This document shows, one piece after another, positions 7,097 to 14,471 of a stretch of 64,000 bases of DNA; positions within the stretch are counted from its first letter, which is position 1; each line of letters opens with the position of its first letter. This stretch comes from Mycolicibacter icosiumassiliensis (lineage in GTDB: Bacteria; Actinomycetota; Actinomycetes; Mycobacteriales; Mycobacteriaceae). The position numbers and the translations under genes were made by a program. A model generated the notes under the pieces. It was not told the DNA's origin. It searched no databases and saw only the letters and a list, made by a program, of their open reading frames with translations. The stretch spans positions 767,706-831,705 of the forward strand of contig NZ_LT546170.1 in NCBI RefSeq assembly GCF_900078685.2, given 5' to 3'.

Positions 7097-10041
7097 GCAC
7101 TTCCACGGACAACTTCCCTCCCGGCGCGCCGACCGAGGTCATCCGCACGGTGGCCGCTGACACGCCCAAGCCCGGCTGGATCGCCAAATGGATTCGGCGC
7201 CTGGCTATTCCGATCATCCTGGGTTGGATCGGGATCATCGTGCTGGCGAACGTGACCGTCCCCCAGCTGGAGAAGGTCGCCGAGACGGCCGCGGTCCAGA
7301 TGACCCCGGACGACGCGCCCTCGATGATCGCGGTCAAACGCCAGGGCGAGGTGTTCAAGGAGTTCACCTCGAACAGCTCGGTCATGCTTGTCCTCGAGGG
7401 CGACGAGCCGCTGGGGGCTGATGCGCACCACTACTACGACCAGATCATCGACAAACTGAAGGCCGACACCACCCACGTCGAACACATTCAGGATTTCTGG
7501 GGTGACCGCCTGACCGCCGCGGGAGCCCAGAGCCCGGACGGCAAAAGCGCATACGTGCAGATCTATACCGCGGGCAACCAGGGCGAGGCGCTGGCCAACG
7601 AATCGGTGAAAGCGGTCAACCAAGCAGTCGACAGTGTCACCGCGCCACCGGGTGTGAAGGCGTATGTGACCGGCGGTGCGGCGCTGGCAGCCGATCAGGA
7701 CAAGGCCGGCACCCGCAGCATGCACATGATCGAGGGCCTGACATTCGTCGTCATCATCACCATGATGCTGACGGTCTACCGCTCCATTACCACCGTTGCG
7801 CTGGCGCTGGCGATGGTGGTGACCGGGCTGGCGTCGGCCCGCGGCATCGTGGCATTCCTGGGCTATCACGGGCTGATCGGTCTCTCGCCCTTCGCCACCA
7901 GCCTGTTGGTGACACTGGCCATCGCGGCAGCCACCGACTACGCGATCTTCCTGATCGGCCGATATCAGGAGGCGCGCAGCGCCGGCGAGGACCGGGAACA
8001 GGCGTACTACACCATGTTTCGTAGCACCGCGCATGTGGTGCTCGGCTCGGGCATGACCATCGCGGGGGCCACGCTGTGCCTGCACTTCACCCGGTTGCCC
8101 TACTTCCAGTCATTGGGGATCCCGCTGGGGATCGGCATGACCATCGTCGTCATCACCTCGCTGACGATGGGGTCCGCGGTCATCGCGGTGGCCGGCCGGT
8201 TCGGCACCCTGTTGGAACCCAAGCGAGCCAACCGGGGACGCGGCTGGCGCAAGATCGGCGCGGCCGTAAGCCGTTGGCCGGGACCGATTCTGATCGCCGC
8301 CACCGCAGTAGCCCTGGTCGGCATCCTCGCCCTACCCGGATACAAGCCCGGCTACAACGACCGCGCTTACATGCCCGCGGATCTACCCGCCAACCAGGGG
8401 TTCCTGGCCTCGGACCGGCACTTTCCCTCGGCGCGGATGAACCCCGAGATGCTCATGATCGAAACCGACCACGACATCCGAAACTCCGCGGACTTTCTGG
8501 TGATCGAGCGAATCGCCAAACGGGTCACCGGGGTGGAGGGAGTCTCCCGGGTCATGTCCATCACTCGGCCGCAGGGCGTTCCGATGGAGCACTCCACCTT
8601 CGGTTACATGCTCGGCATGCAGGCCGTCAGCCAAGACATGACCCGCAAGTTCAACGATGACCGCACGGCGGACATGCTGGCCCAGGCCGAGGATATGCAG
8701 GTCAACATCGACACGATGACGAAGATGATCGAGCTGATGCAGGACATGAACGCCACCATGGGTCGCATGGTGGGCAAGATGCACCTGATGGTCGGCGACA
8801 TCGAGGAACTCCGCGACAAGATCGCCAATTTCGACGACTTCTTCCGGCCGATGCGGAGCTACTTCTATTGGGAGCCACACTGTTTCGACATTCCGGTCTG
8901 TCACTCACTGCGGTCTGTCTTCGATGCCATGGATGGTGTCGACACCATGACCGACAGCTTCAAGCAGATCGTTCCGGACATGGACGCGATGGCCGCGCAA
9001 CTGCCGCAGATGCTCGCGCTGATGCCGCCGATGATCCAGATGATGACGAACGCCAAGGCCATGATGCAGGCCACCTACGCCACCCAGAGCGGACTGGCCA
9101 AGCAGGCGCAGGAAGCTCAGGGAGATCCGGCTGCGATGGGGGAGGCCTTCGACAAGGCCCGCAACGACGACTCGTTCTATCTGCCGCCGGAGATCTTCGA
9201 CAACGCCGAGTTCCAGCGTGGCATGAAGAGTTTCGTGTCGCCGGACGGGCATGCCGTGCGGTTCATCGTCAACCACGAGGGCGATCCACTGAGTGCAGAG
9301 GGCATTAAGCACATCGATGCGATCAAGCTGGCCGCCAAGGAAGCCATGAAAACCACCCCCTGGGAGGGCTCGAAGATCTATGTCGGTGGTACCGCCGCGA
9401 TGTTCAAAGACATGCAGGAGGGCTCTAACTACGACCTGATCATCGCCGGCGTCGCGGCGCTGTGCCTGATCTTCATCATCATGCTGGTGATCACCCGTGC
9501 CGTGGTGGCCGCGCTGGTGATCGTGGGCACCGTGGTGGTATCGCTCGGCAGCGCCTTCGGGCTGTCGGTGTTGCTCTGGCAGCACATCATCGGTCTGCAG
9601 GTGCACTGGATGGTGATGGCGATGGCGGTGATCATCCTGTTGGCGGTGGGTGCCGACTACAACCTGTTGTTGGTTTCTCGTCTGAGAGAGGAGATCCACG
9701 CCGGCCTGCACACCGGCATGATCCGGGCGATGGGCGGCAGCGGGTCGGTCGTCACCGCAGCGGGACTGGTGTTCGCCTTCACGATGATGACGATGGCAAT
9801 CAGTGAACTGCGCGTGATCGGTCAGGTGGGCACCACGATCGGCATGGGTCTGCTGCTCGACACCCTGATCATCCGCTCGTTCATGACGCCGTCGATCGCG
9901 ACGCTGCTCGGCAAGTGGTTCTGGTGGCCGCAGGTGCCGCGCTTGCGGCCCAAGCCCGCACCCTGGCCGGCGCCGCTGCAACGCGACCCGCGCGAGCAGC
10001 TCGTGGAGTCCGGCGGTGGAGCGCATCGGGGAGGCTGGTGA
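7093..10041 (+). CDS. mmpL: MmpL family RND lipid/siderophore transporter
   Basis: A 982-residue RND transporter of the inner membrane, driven by proton flow. It has the two-fold layout: a helix near residue 40, a periplasmic loop, five to six helices including LAIAAATDYAIFLIGRYQEAR, a second large loop, and a final helix block with the matching ADYNLLLVSRLREE (the Asp-Tyr pairs of the proton relay). The second loop contains a long Met-rich coiled-coil stretch (about residues 540-680), which marks the MmpL4/MmpL5 subgroup that works with MmpS. It is coupled to mmpS by ATGA, and its TGA overlaps the next gene by one base. Drug efflux is possible in this subgroup, but the natural cargo is unknown. 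Confidence 0.95.
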   Translation: MSTSTDNFPPGAPTEVIRTVAADTPKPGWIAKWIRRLAIPIILGWIGIIVLANVTVPQLEKVAETAAVQMTPDDAPSMIAVKRQGEVFKEFTSNSSVMLVLEGDEPLGADAHHYYDQIIDKLKADTTHVEHIQDFWGDRLTAAGAQSPDGKSAYVQIYTAGNQGEALANESVKAVNQAVDSVTAPPGVKAYVTGGAALAADQDKAGTRSMHMIEGLTFVVIITMMLTVYRSITTVALALAMVVTGLASARGIVAFLGYHGLIGLSPFATSLLVTLAIAAATDYAIFLIGRYQEARSAGEDREQAYYTMFRSTAHVVLGSGMTIAGATLCLHFTRLPYFQSLGIPLGIGMTIVVITSLTMGSAVIAVAGRFGTLLEPKRANRGRGWRKIGAAVSRWPGPILIAATAVALVGILALPGYKPGYNDRAYMPADLPANQGFLASDRHFPSARMNPEMLMIETDHDIRNSADFLVIERIAKRVTGVEGVSRVMSITRPQGVPMEHSTFGYMLGMQAVSQDMTRKFNDDRTADMLAQAEDMQVNIDTMTKMIELMQDMNATMGRMVGKMHLMVGDIEELRDKIANFDDFFRPMRSYFYWEPHCFDIPVCHSLRSVFDAMDGVDTMTDSFKQIVPDMDAMAAQLPQMLALMPPMIQMMTNAKAMMQATYATQSGLAKQAQEAQGDPAAMGEAFDKARNDDSFYLPPEIFDNAEFQRGMKSFVSPDGHAVRFIVNHEGDPLSAEGIKHIDAIKLAAKEAMKTTPWEGSKIYVGGTAAMFKDMQEGSNYDLIIAGVAALCLIFIIMLVITRAVVAALVIVGTVVVSLGSAFGLSVLLWQHIIGLQVHWMVMAMAVIILLAVGADYNLLLVSRLREEIHAGLHTGMIRAMGGSGSVVTAAGLVFAFTMMTMAISELRVIGQVGTTIGMGLLLDTLIIRSFMTPSIATLLGKWFWWPQVPRLRPKPAPWPAPLQRDPREQLVESGGGAHRGGW

Positions 10042-10505
10042 TGTCGGCCGCAGCGCTGCGTGTGCTGTCAGGGGTATCGGCGGCAGTTCTTTTCGCCGTG
10101 CTGGCCGGTACGGCCGCGGCGGGGAAGGCATCGGCGGATGCGACGGAGAACTTCCCGATTCCCAACCGGATGCTGCACACCAGTTGCACCGCCGAACAGA
10201 TCATGGCGGCCGCCCGCGATGTCGCGCCGGTCTACTACGAGCGCTACATGATCGACTACAACAACAAATCCCCGCAGCTGCATCAGGCGGTGCAGGACCG
10301 GATCCATTGGTTCTACGCGATGGATTACCCGGGCCGGCGCGCCTACTCCGAGAACCTGGCCACCGACATCTACTACGACAAGCTCGCCTTCGCGTGGCCG
10401 AACTGGTCCAAGCTGTTTTTCAACAACCACGGGGTCGCTGCCCGGACCACCGATGTGTGCGAGCAGTACCCCGCTGCCGACACGGGGGTGTGGAGCTGGA
10501 CCTGA
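10041..10505 (+). CDS. secreted DUF5078-like protein of the mmpS-mmpL operon
   Basis: A 154-residue protein starting at ATG 10041, with GGGGAGG upstream and a one-base overlap with the mmpL stop (TGATG). It has a signal peptide (VLSGVSAAVLFAVLAGTAAAG ... ASA) and a small mature domain rich in Tyr and Trp, including VAPVYYERYMIDYNN, IHWFYAMDYPGRRAY and FAWPNWSKLFFNNHG, plus two cysteines. It resembles the DUF5078-type exported proteins of mycobacteria as I remember them. Its position suggests a periplasmic partner for the transporter, for example cargo hand-over. That role is inference. Confidence 0.85.
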   Translation: MSAAALRVLSGVSAAVLFAVLAGTAAAGKASADATENFPIPNRMLHTSCTAEQIMAAARDVAPVYYERYMIDYNNKSPQLHQAVQDRIHWFYAMDYPGRRAYSENLATDIYYDKLAFAWPNWSKLFFNNHGVAARTTDVCEQYPAADTGVWSWT

Positions 10506-10509
10506 CCCG

Positions 10510-11070
10510 TTAGGTCAGCGGCTCCATCACCCGCCTTGCGATGGCCAGCAGGATCTCATGCAGTTCCTCGTCGGCGATGTCTTCGAGCTCCGGATCGGTT
10601 GCCGCAGTGAAGGTTCCGGCCATCAATGCGGTGGTGATCACACGGGCCGTCGCATCCGGCTCGGGGCCGTGCAGGATCGCCGCCGCGTCGTCGCCGACGG
10701 CCATGAAGTCTTCGCGGGATCGCACGGCGTGCTCCACGGCCCGGTCATAGAACAGGAACGTGAGTCGGCGGTATCGGACGGCGAGCTCGACGACGCCGCT
10801 GACCATTACGTCCCGCTTTCCCTGCTGGGTGGGCATGGCCTGGGCAATCTTGATGACTCGCACGATGTCGTCGAACATCGGCTCCACCAGCGCGATGACG
10901 ATGTCGTCCCGGGACCGGAATTGGTAGTAGACGGCCGGCTTACTCACGCCCAGCCGATCGGCGATCATCTGCATGGACGTACCGCCCACGCTGTGCTCCA
11001 CGAACAGGGCCAACGCCGCCTGCAGCACGCGCTCGCGCGCGGATCCGCGCGGTGCCACTGGCTTGGCCAC
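10510..11070 (-). CDS. TetR/AcrR regulator, paralogue of the one at 5837-6394
   Basis: A 186-residue protein from GTG 11070, with GAGGAGG upstream. The helix-turn-helix (TSMQMIADRLGVSKPAVYYQFRSRDD) is almost the same as in the regulator on the other side of the mmpS-mmpL operon, and similarity continues into the ligand domain, so the two come from a duplication. It is convergent with the DUF5078-like gene (4-base gap) and lies downstream of a DUF2834-type gene on the same strand. It may share or compete for the mmpS-mmpL operator; its targets are not evident. Confidence 0.92.
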   Translation of the reverse strand: MAKPVAPRGSARERVLQAALALFVEHSVGGTSMQMIADRLGVSKPAVYYQFRSRDDIVIALVEPMFDDIVRVIKIAQAMPTQQGKRDVMVSGVVELAVRYRRLTFLFYDRAVEHAVRSREDFMAVGDDAAAILHGPEPDATARVITTALMAGTFTAATDPELEDIADEELHEILLAIARRVMEPLT

Positions 11071-11127
11071 GACATCCCTCCTCGTCGACGCGGCCAGCCT
11101 ATCGCGCGAGGTCGGGGTCGCCGGTTG

Positions 11128-11601
11128 CTACGCCGCGGCTCTGGCGAGCCGCTGCTGGCGTTCCATGGTGGCGAAGTAGAAGGCGTAGGCGAACGCGCAG
11201 CTGGTGAACAGACTCGACACGAAGTAGAGCCACGGGCGCCGCAGCCCACGGCGGTAGCCGTCGACGATGGTGAACAGGGGCAGCAGAATGACATTGATGA
11301 TCGTGTAGTCCTGGCTGGCGGAACCGGCAGCGGGGTTGGTGAACATCAGCTGGATGTATTGCGTCCAGCTGCCCGGCCCCCAGATCGGATTGTGGTTGGG
11401 GCCGTGCGCGTATTCCTGAACGAAGCGGATGTTGAAGTACCAGCCCAGCACGATCGAGGCGATACCGATCACGTAGTACACGATCTCCAGGGGTGAGAAG
11501 GCGCTGCCCCCAGAGGGTTTCGCGAAGATCGTGCGGTTGGATGTCACGATCCACCAGATAGTTGCCAGGCCCAGCACTGCATGCACGATGAGCGAGATCA
11601 T
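11128..11601 (-). CDS. DUF2834-like multi-pass membrane protein
   Basis: About 157 residues from ATG 11601 (MISLIVHAVLGLATIWW); the longer frame from ATG 11646 would run through the palindromic operator, so I prefer the inner start. There are four hydrophobic segments, about residues 1-20, 37-58, 97-115 and 120-145. The loop VQEYAHGPNHNPIWGPGSWTQYIQLMFTNPAAG-SQDY recalls DUF2834, a family of unknown function. It is divergent from the TetR gene at 11682, and a perfect operator-like palindrome lies in the 80-base gap, so this gene is a likely target of that regulator. Confidence 0.75.
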   Translation of the reverse strand: MISLIVHAVLGLATIWWIVTSNRTIFAKPSGGSAFSPLEIVYYVIGIASIVLGWYFNIRFVQEYAHGPNHNPIWGPGSWTQYIQLMFTNPAAGSASQDYTIINVILLPLFTIVDGYRRGLRRPWLYFVSSLFTSCAFAYAFYFATMERQQRLARAAA

Positions 11602-11631
11602 GCGGCCAGTCTCATCGCGTGCGGTAAGTTT

Positions 11632-11645
11632 TGTCAATAATGACA
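11632..11645. promoter_or_regulatory. TetR operator-like palindrome, site 1
   Basis: TGTCAATAATGACA: arms TGTCA/TGACA with a 4-base centre, 30 bases upstream of the DUF2834-like start and 36 bases upstream of the TetR start. Its core matches the second palindrome at 12271-12282, on the other side of the TetR gene. Confidence 0.75.
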
Positions 11646-11681
11646 TTATGGGCGCGCAGGCGCTGAGGTACGTTTACCGGC

Positions 11682-12266
11682 ATGCCCAGAGTGCCCCAGA
11701 CCGCCCGCAGCGAACGCACCCGCGAAGCGTTGCGCCAGGCTGCACTGGTCCGCTTCCTGGCGCAGGGTGTGGAGGACACCTCCGCCGAGCAGATCGCCGC
11801 CGACGCCGGTGTGTCACTGCGGACGTTCTATCGGCACTTCACTTCCAAGCACGATCTGTTGTTCGCTGACTACGACGCCGGACTGCAGTGGTTCCGCAGC
11901 GCCCTGGCCGCCCGTCCGCCGGCCGAGCCGATGATCGAGGCAGTTCAGGCGGCGATATTCGCGTTCCCCTACGACGTCGAGGCGGTGACCCGTATCGCCG
12001 CGCTGCGTGCCGAGGAGCTCGATCCGGAGCGAATCGTGCGCCATATCCGGCAGGTGGAGACCGATTTCGCCGACGCGGTGGCCGAGCGGTTGCGGGCCAC
12101 GGCGTCGACCGAACCTGCTGACCCGCTGCGGGTCGCCGTGACGGCCCGCTGCATCGCGGCCGCCGTGTTCGCCGCGATGGAGGTCTGGATGCTGGGTGCC
12201 GACCGCTCGCTGGCGGAGCTGGCTCGGATGTGCCGTGCCGCGCTGGACTCGCTGGGCAATCTTTAG
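11682..12266 (+). CDS. TetR family regulator (Rv3830c-like)
   Basis: A 194-residue regulator with a helix-turn-helix at about residues 33-55 (TSAEQIAADAGVSLRTFYRHFTSKHDLLF) and the long helical C-terminal domain often found with mycofactocin-type TetR proteins. It belongs to a different branch from the two TetR proteins around mmpS-mmpL. In M. tuberculosis a TetR gene (Rv3830c) precedes the same dehydrogenase-like gene (Rv3829c). Near-identical palindromes lie before and after it, predicting control of itself, the divergent membrane gene and the downstream oxidoreductase. Confidence 0.92.
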   Translation: MPRVPQTARSERTREALRQAALVRFLAQGVEDTSAEQIAADAGVSLRTFYRHFTSKHDLLFADYDAGLQWFRSALAARPPAEPMIEAVQAAIFAFPYDVEAVTRIAALRAEELDPERIVRHIRQVETDFADAVAERLRATASTEPADPLRVAVTARCIAAAVFAAMEVWMLGADRSLAELARMCRAALDSLGNL

Positions 12267-12270
12267 TTAC

Positions 12271-12282
12271 GTCAATATTGAC
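12271..12282. promoter_or_regulatory. TetR operator-like palindrome, site 2
   Basis: GTCAATATTGAC is a perfect 12-bp palindrome 4 bases after the TetR stop and 52 bases before the oxidoreductase start. It differs from site 1 only at the centre (GTCAATAATGAC). It is placed to control a promoter of the downstream gene. Confidence 0.8.
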
Positions 12283-12334
12283 AAAACTATTCAGTCGTGC
12301 CAGCGTTCCTCCGAAAGCGGGAAGGGGCGGATGG

Positions 12335-13891
12335 ATGACCGATTACGACGCGATCGTCATAGGCGCCGGACACAACGGCCTGGCCGCGGCGCTGATCCTG
12401 CAGCGCGCCGGACTGCGCACGTTGTGCCTGGAAGCCGGGCGCTACGCCGGCGGGATGGCCTCCACGGTGGAGCTGTTCGACGGCTATCGGTTTGAGATCG
12501 CCGGCTCGGTGCAGTTCCCGACGTCGGCCGCGGTCAGCGCGGAGCTGGGCCTCGACGGCCTGGAGAGTATCGACCTTGAGGTCATGTCGGTGGCGATGCG
12601 TGGCGTCGGCGATGACCCGCTGATCCAGTACACCGACCCGATGAAGCTGTTCGCCCACCTCAGTGAGGTGCACGGCGCCGAGGCGGTCAACGGCATGGCC
12701 GGGCTGCTGGCCTGGAGCCAGGCGCCGACCCGGGCGTTGGGCCGCTTCGAGGCGGGCCGGTCGCCGAAGACGATCGACGAGATGTATGCCTGCGCCACAA
12801 ATGAATTCGAACGATCAGCCATCGACGACATGTTGTTCGGTTCGGTCACCGACGTGCTGGATCGTTACCTGCCCGACCGGGAGAAGCATGCGGCGCTGCG
12901 CGGCTCCTTCACCGTGCTGGCCGTCAACACCCTCTACCGTGGACCCGCCACCCCCGGCAGTGCCGCGGCACTAGCCTACGGCCTGGGCGTGCCCGACGAG
13001 AACACCGTGCTGATGAAGAAGCTGCGCGGCGGGATTGGCGCGCTCACCGGGCATCTGCGCGACACGTTCACCGGTTTGGGCGGGCAGCTGCGACTGCGCA
13101 CCGCGGTCTCGGAGATCCTGGTCGCCGACGGGCGGGTTGCCGGAGTGCACACCGAATCCGGCGACACCGTGAGTGCACCGGTGGTGGTGTCGGCGATCGC
13201 CCCCGATGTCACCGTCACCGGACTGCTCGACGCGGCGTCAATCCCTGAAGACATCCGCGCCCGCTACGCCCGCACCGACCACCGGGGCAGCTATCTGCAG
13301 ATGCATTTCGCGCTGGAGGAGGCGCCGGTGTTCGCCGCCCCGTACGAGGCGCTCAATCAGCCGGCCATGCAGGCGTCCGTGGGTATCTTCTGCACGCCTG
13401 AGGAGGTGCAGCAGCAGTGGGAGGATGCGCGCCGTGGCATCGTCCCGGCCGATCCGACCGTGGTGCTACAGATCCCGTCGCTGCACGACCCCGAGCTGGC
13501 CCCGCCCGGCAAGCATGCCGGATCGGCGTTCGCGCTGTGGTTCCCCATCGAGGGAGACGGCAACTACGGCGAGATGAAGGTCGAGATGGGGCAGCGGGTG
13601 ATCGACAAGATCACCAGGCTGGCACCGAATTTCGAGAGCAGCATCACCCGGCACACCACCTTCACCCCCCGTCATATGGGCACCATGTTCGGGGCGCCCG
13701 GCGGAGACTACTGTCACGGCTTGCTCAACCCGGATCAGATCGGCCCCAACCGGCCCGGGCCGCGGGGCTTTCTCGGCCAGCCGTTACCGGTGGCAGGGCT
13801 ATATCTGGGGAGCGCGGGTTGTCACGGCGGGCCCGGCATCACATTCATCCCCGGCTACAACGCTGCGCAACAGGTGTTGGCCGACCGCTGA
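12335..13891 (+). CDS. phytoene-dehydrogenase-like FAD oxidoreductase (Rv3829c-like)
   Basis: A 518-residue flavoprotein starting at ATG 12335, with GAAGGGGCGG upstream. It has an N-terminal dinucleotide-binding fold (DAIVIGAGHNGLAAALILQRAGLRTLCLEA, residues 4-33) followed by GRYAGGMAST, and the C-terminal FAD signature of the CrtI/RetSat type (GLYLGSAGCHGGPGITFIPGYNAAQQVL). Such enzymes desaturate or saturate polyene or retinoid-like chains. No carotenoid cluster is nearby, so the substrate is open. The context is a TetR-controlled single gene. It ends convergent with the minus-strand Rieske operon across a hairpin repeat. Confidence 0.9.
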   Translation: MTDYDAIVIGAGHNGLAAALILQRAGLRTLCLEAGRYAGGMASTVELFDGYRFEIAGSVQFPTSAAVSAELGLDGLESIDLEVMSVAMRGVGDDPLIQYTDPMKLFAHLSEVHGAEAVNGMAGLLAWSQAPTRALGRFEAGRSPKTIDEMYACATNEFERSAIDDMLFGSVTDVLDRYLPDREKHAALRGSFTVLAVNTLYRGPATPGSAAALAYGLGVPDENTVLMKKLRGGIGALTGHLRDTFTGLGGQLRLRTAVSEILVADGRVAGVHTESGDTVSAPVVVSAIAPDVTVTGLLDAASIPEDIRARYARTDHRGSYLQMHFALEEAPVFAAPYEALNQPAMQASVGIFCTPEEVQQQWEDARRGIVPADPTVVLQIPSLHDPELAPPGKHAGSAFALWFPIEGDGNYGEMKVEMGQRVIDKITRLAPNFESSITRHTTFTPRHMGTMFGAPGGDYCHGLLNPDQIGPNRPGPRGFLGQPLPVAGLYLGSAGCHGGPGITFIPGYNAAQQVLADR

Positions 13892-14020
13892 CGGACGCCG
13901 AGCGTGTAACCAGCGCGAAAAATCCCACTCGAAATTCGCGCTGAGCGCACGTTGGGCGAGTTAGCCCGTTTTGGCCCAGGTCTGGATCGAGGCTTAGATC
14001 GGGCTTAGGTGAACAGGAGA

Positions 14021-14094
14021 GTTGCCCGTCTTTGCGCGACACCGACGGGTGCATGGACGCGTCCACGACGTTTAGTCGCTCAAAGGTGGGCAAC
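14021..14094. repeat. long imperfect hairpin, dispersed repeat family A (copy 1)
   Basis: Left arm GTTGCCCGTCTTTGCGCGAC (14021-14040) pairs with GTCGCTCAAAGGTGGGCAAC (14075-14094) at 17 of 20 positions. A perfect palindrome TGGACGCGTCCA (14054-14065) sits in the loop. It lies between convergent genes and may stop transcription both ways. The same arm sequence returns at 57380-57424 and partly at 52029-52050. Confidence 0.8.
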
Positions 14095-14138
14095 TATCGT
14101 TATGGGTCCGCCTGGTATCCCTTCTGGTCCGGACGGGA

Positions 14139-14471
14139 TTAGCCCGCCAGCAGCTCGTCGAGCAGTGCGCGGAACGAATCCGGGTCCGCGGGGGTGAATG
14201 CCGGGTGCGGCCACGGGTCGCCGTGCAGATCCAGGGTGATCAGCGTGGACCGCATCGGCCGCTTGATGTCCAGCGGAAGCCAGCGCCGCAGATCCGAGCT
14301 GCCCCAGATCCGGAATCGGTGGGTCAGCATCCCCAGCGGTTCAGCGCGGTAGCCGCGAATCGCCGAAAGCGGGATCACCTTCGCGGTGCCGGAGGGGAAG
14401 TGATAGCGGCGCAACGTAATCGCTCGGTGATCCAGGACGACCATTCCGTCGTCGTAGGAGTCGCCGCTCAC
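14139..14471 (-). CDS. conserved hypothetical protein (Rv3819-like)
   Basis: A 110-residue protein from GTG 14471, which overlaps the stop of the Rieske gene (GTGA), so the two are coupled. The sequence (MVVLDHRAITLRRYHFPSGTAKVIPLSAIRGYRAEPLG ... RSTLITLDLHGDPWPHPAFTPADPDSFRALLDELLAG) looks like a small beta-rich, PH-like fold without signal or membrane segment. Size and position match M. tuberculosis Rv3819, which sits next to the Rieske protein Rv3818. Function unknown. Confidence 0.85.
   Translation of the reverse strand: MSGDSYDDGMVVLDHRAITLRRYHFPSGTAKVIPLSAIRGYRAEPLGMLTHRFRIWGSSDLRRWLPLDIKRPMRSTLITLDLHGDPWPHPAFTPADPDSFRALLDELLAG

Noticed and set aside
11602..11646. Longer start (ATG 11646) for the DUF2834-like gene
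   Set aside because: It would place the TGTCAATAATGACA operator inside the coding region and add residues before the first membrane helix without a ribosome site.
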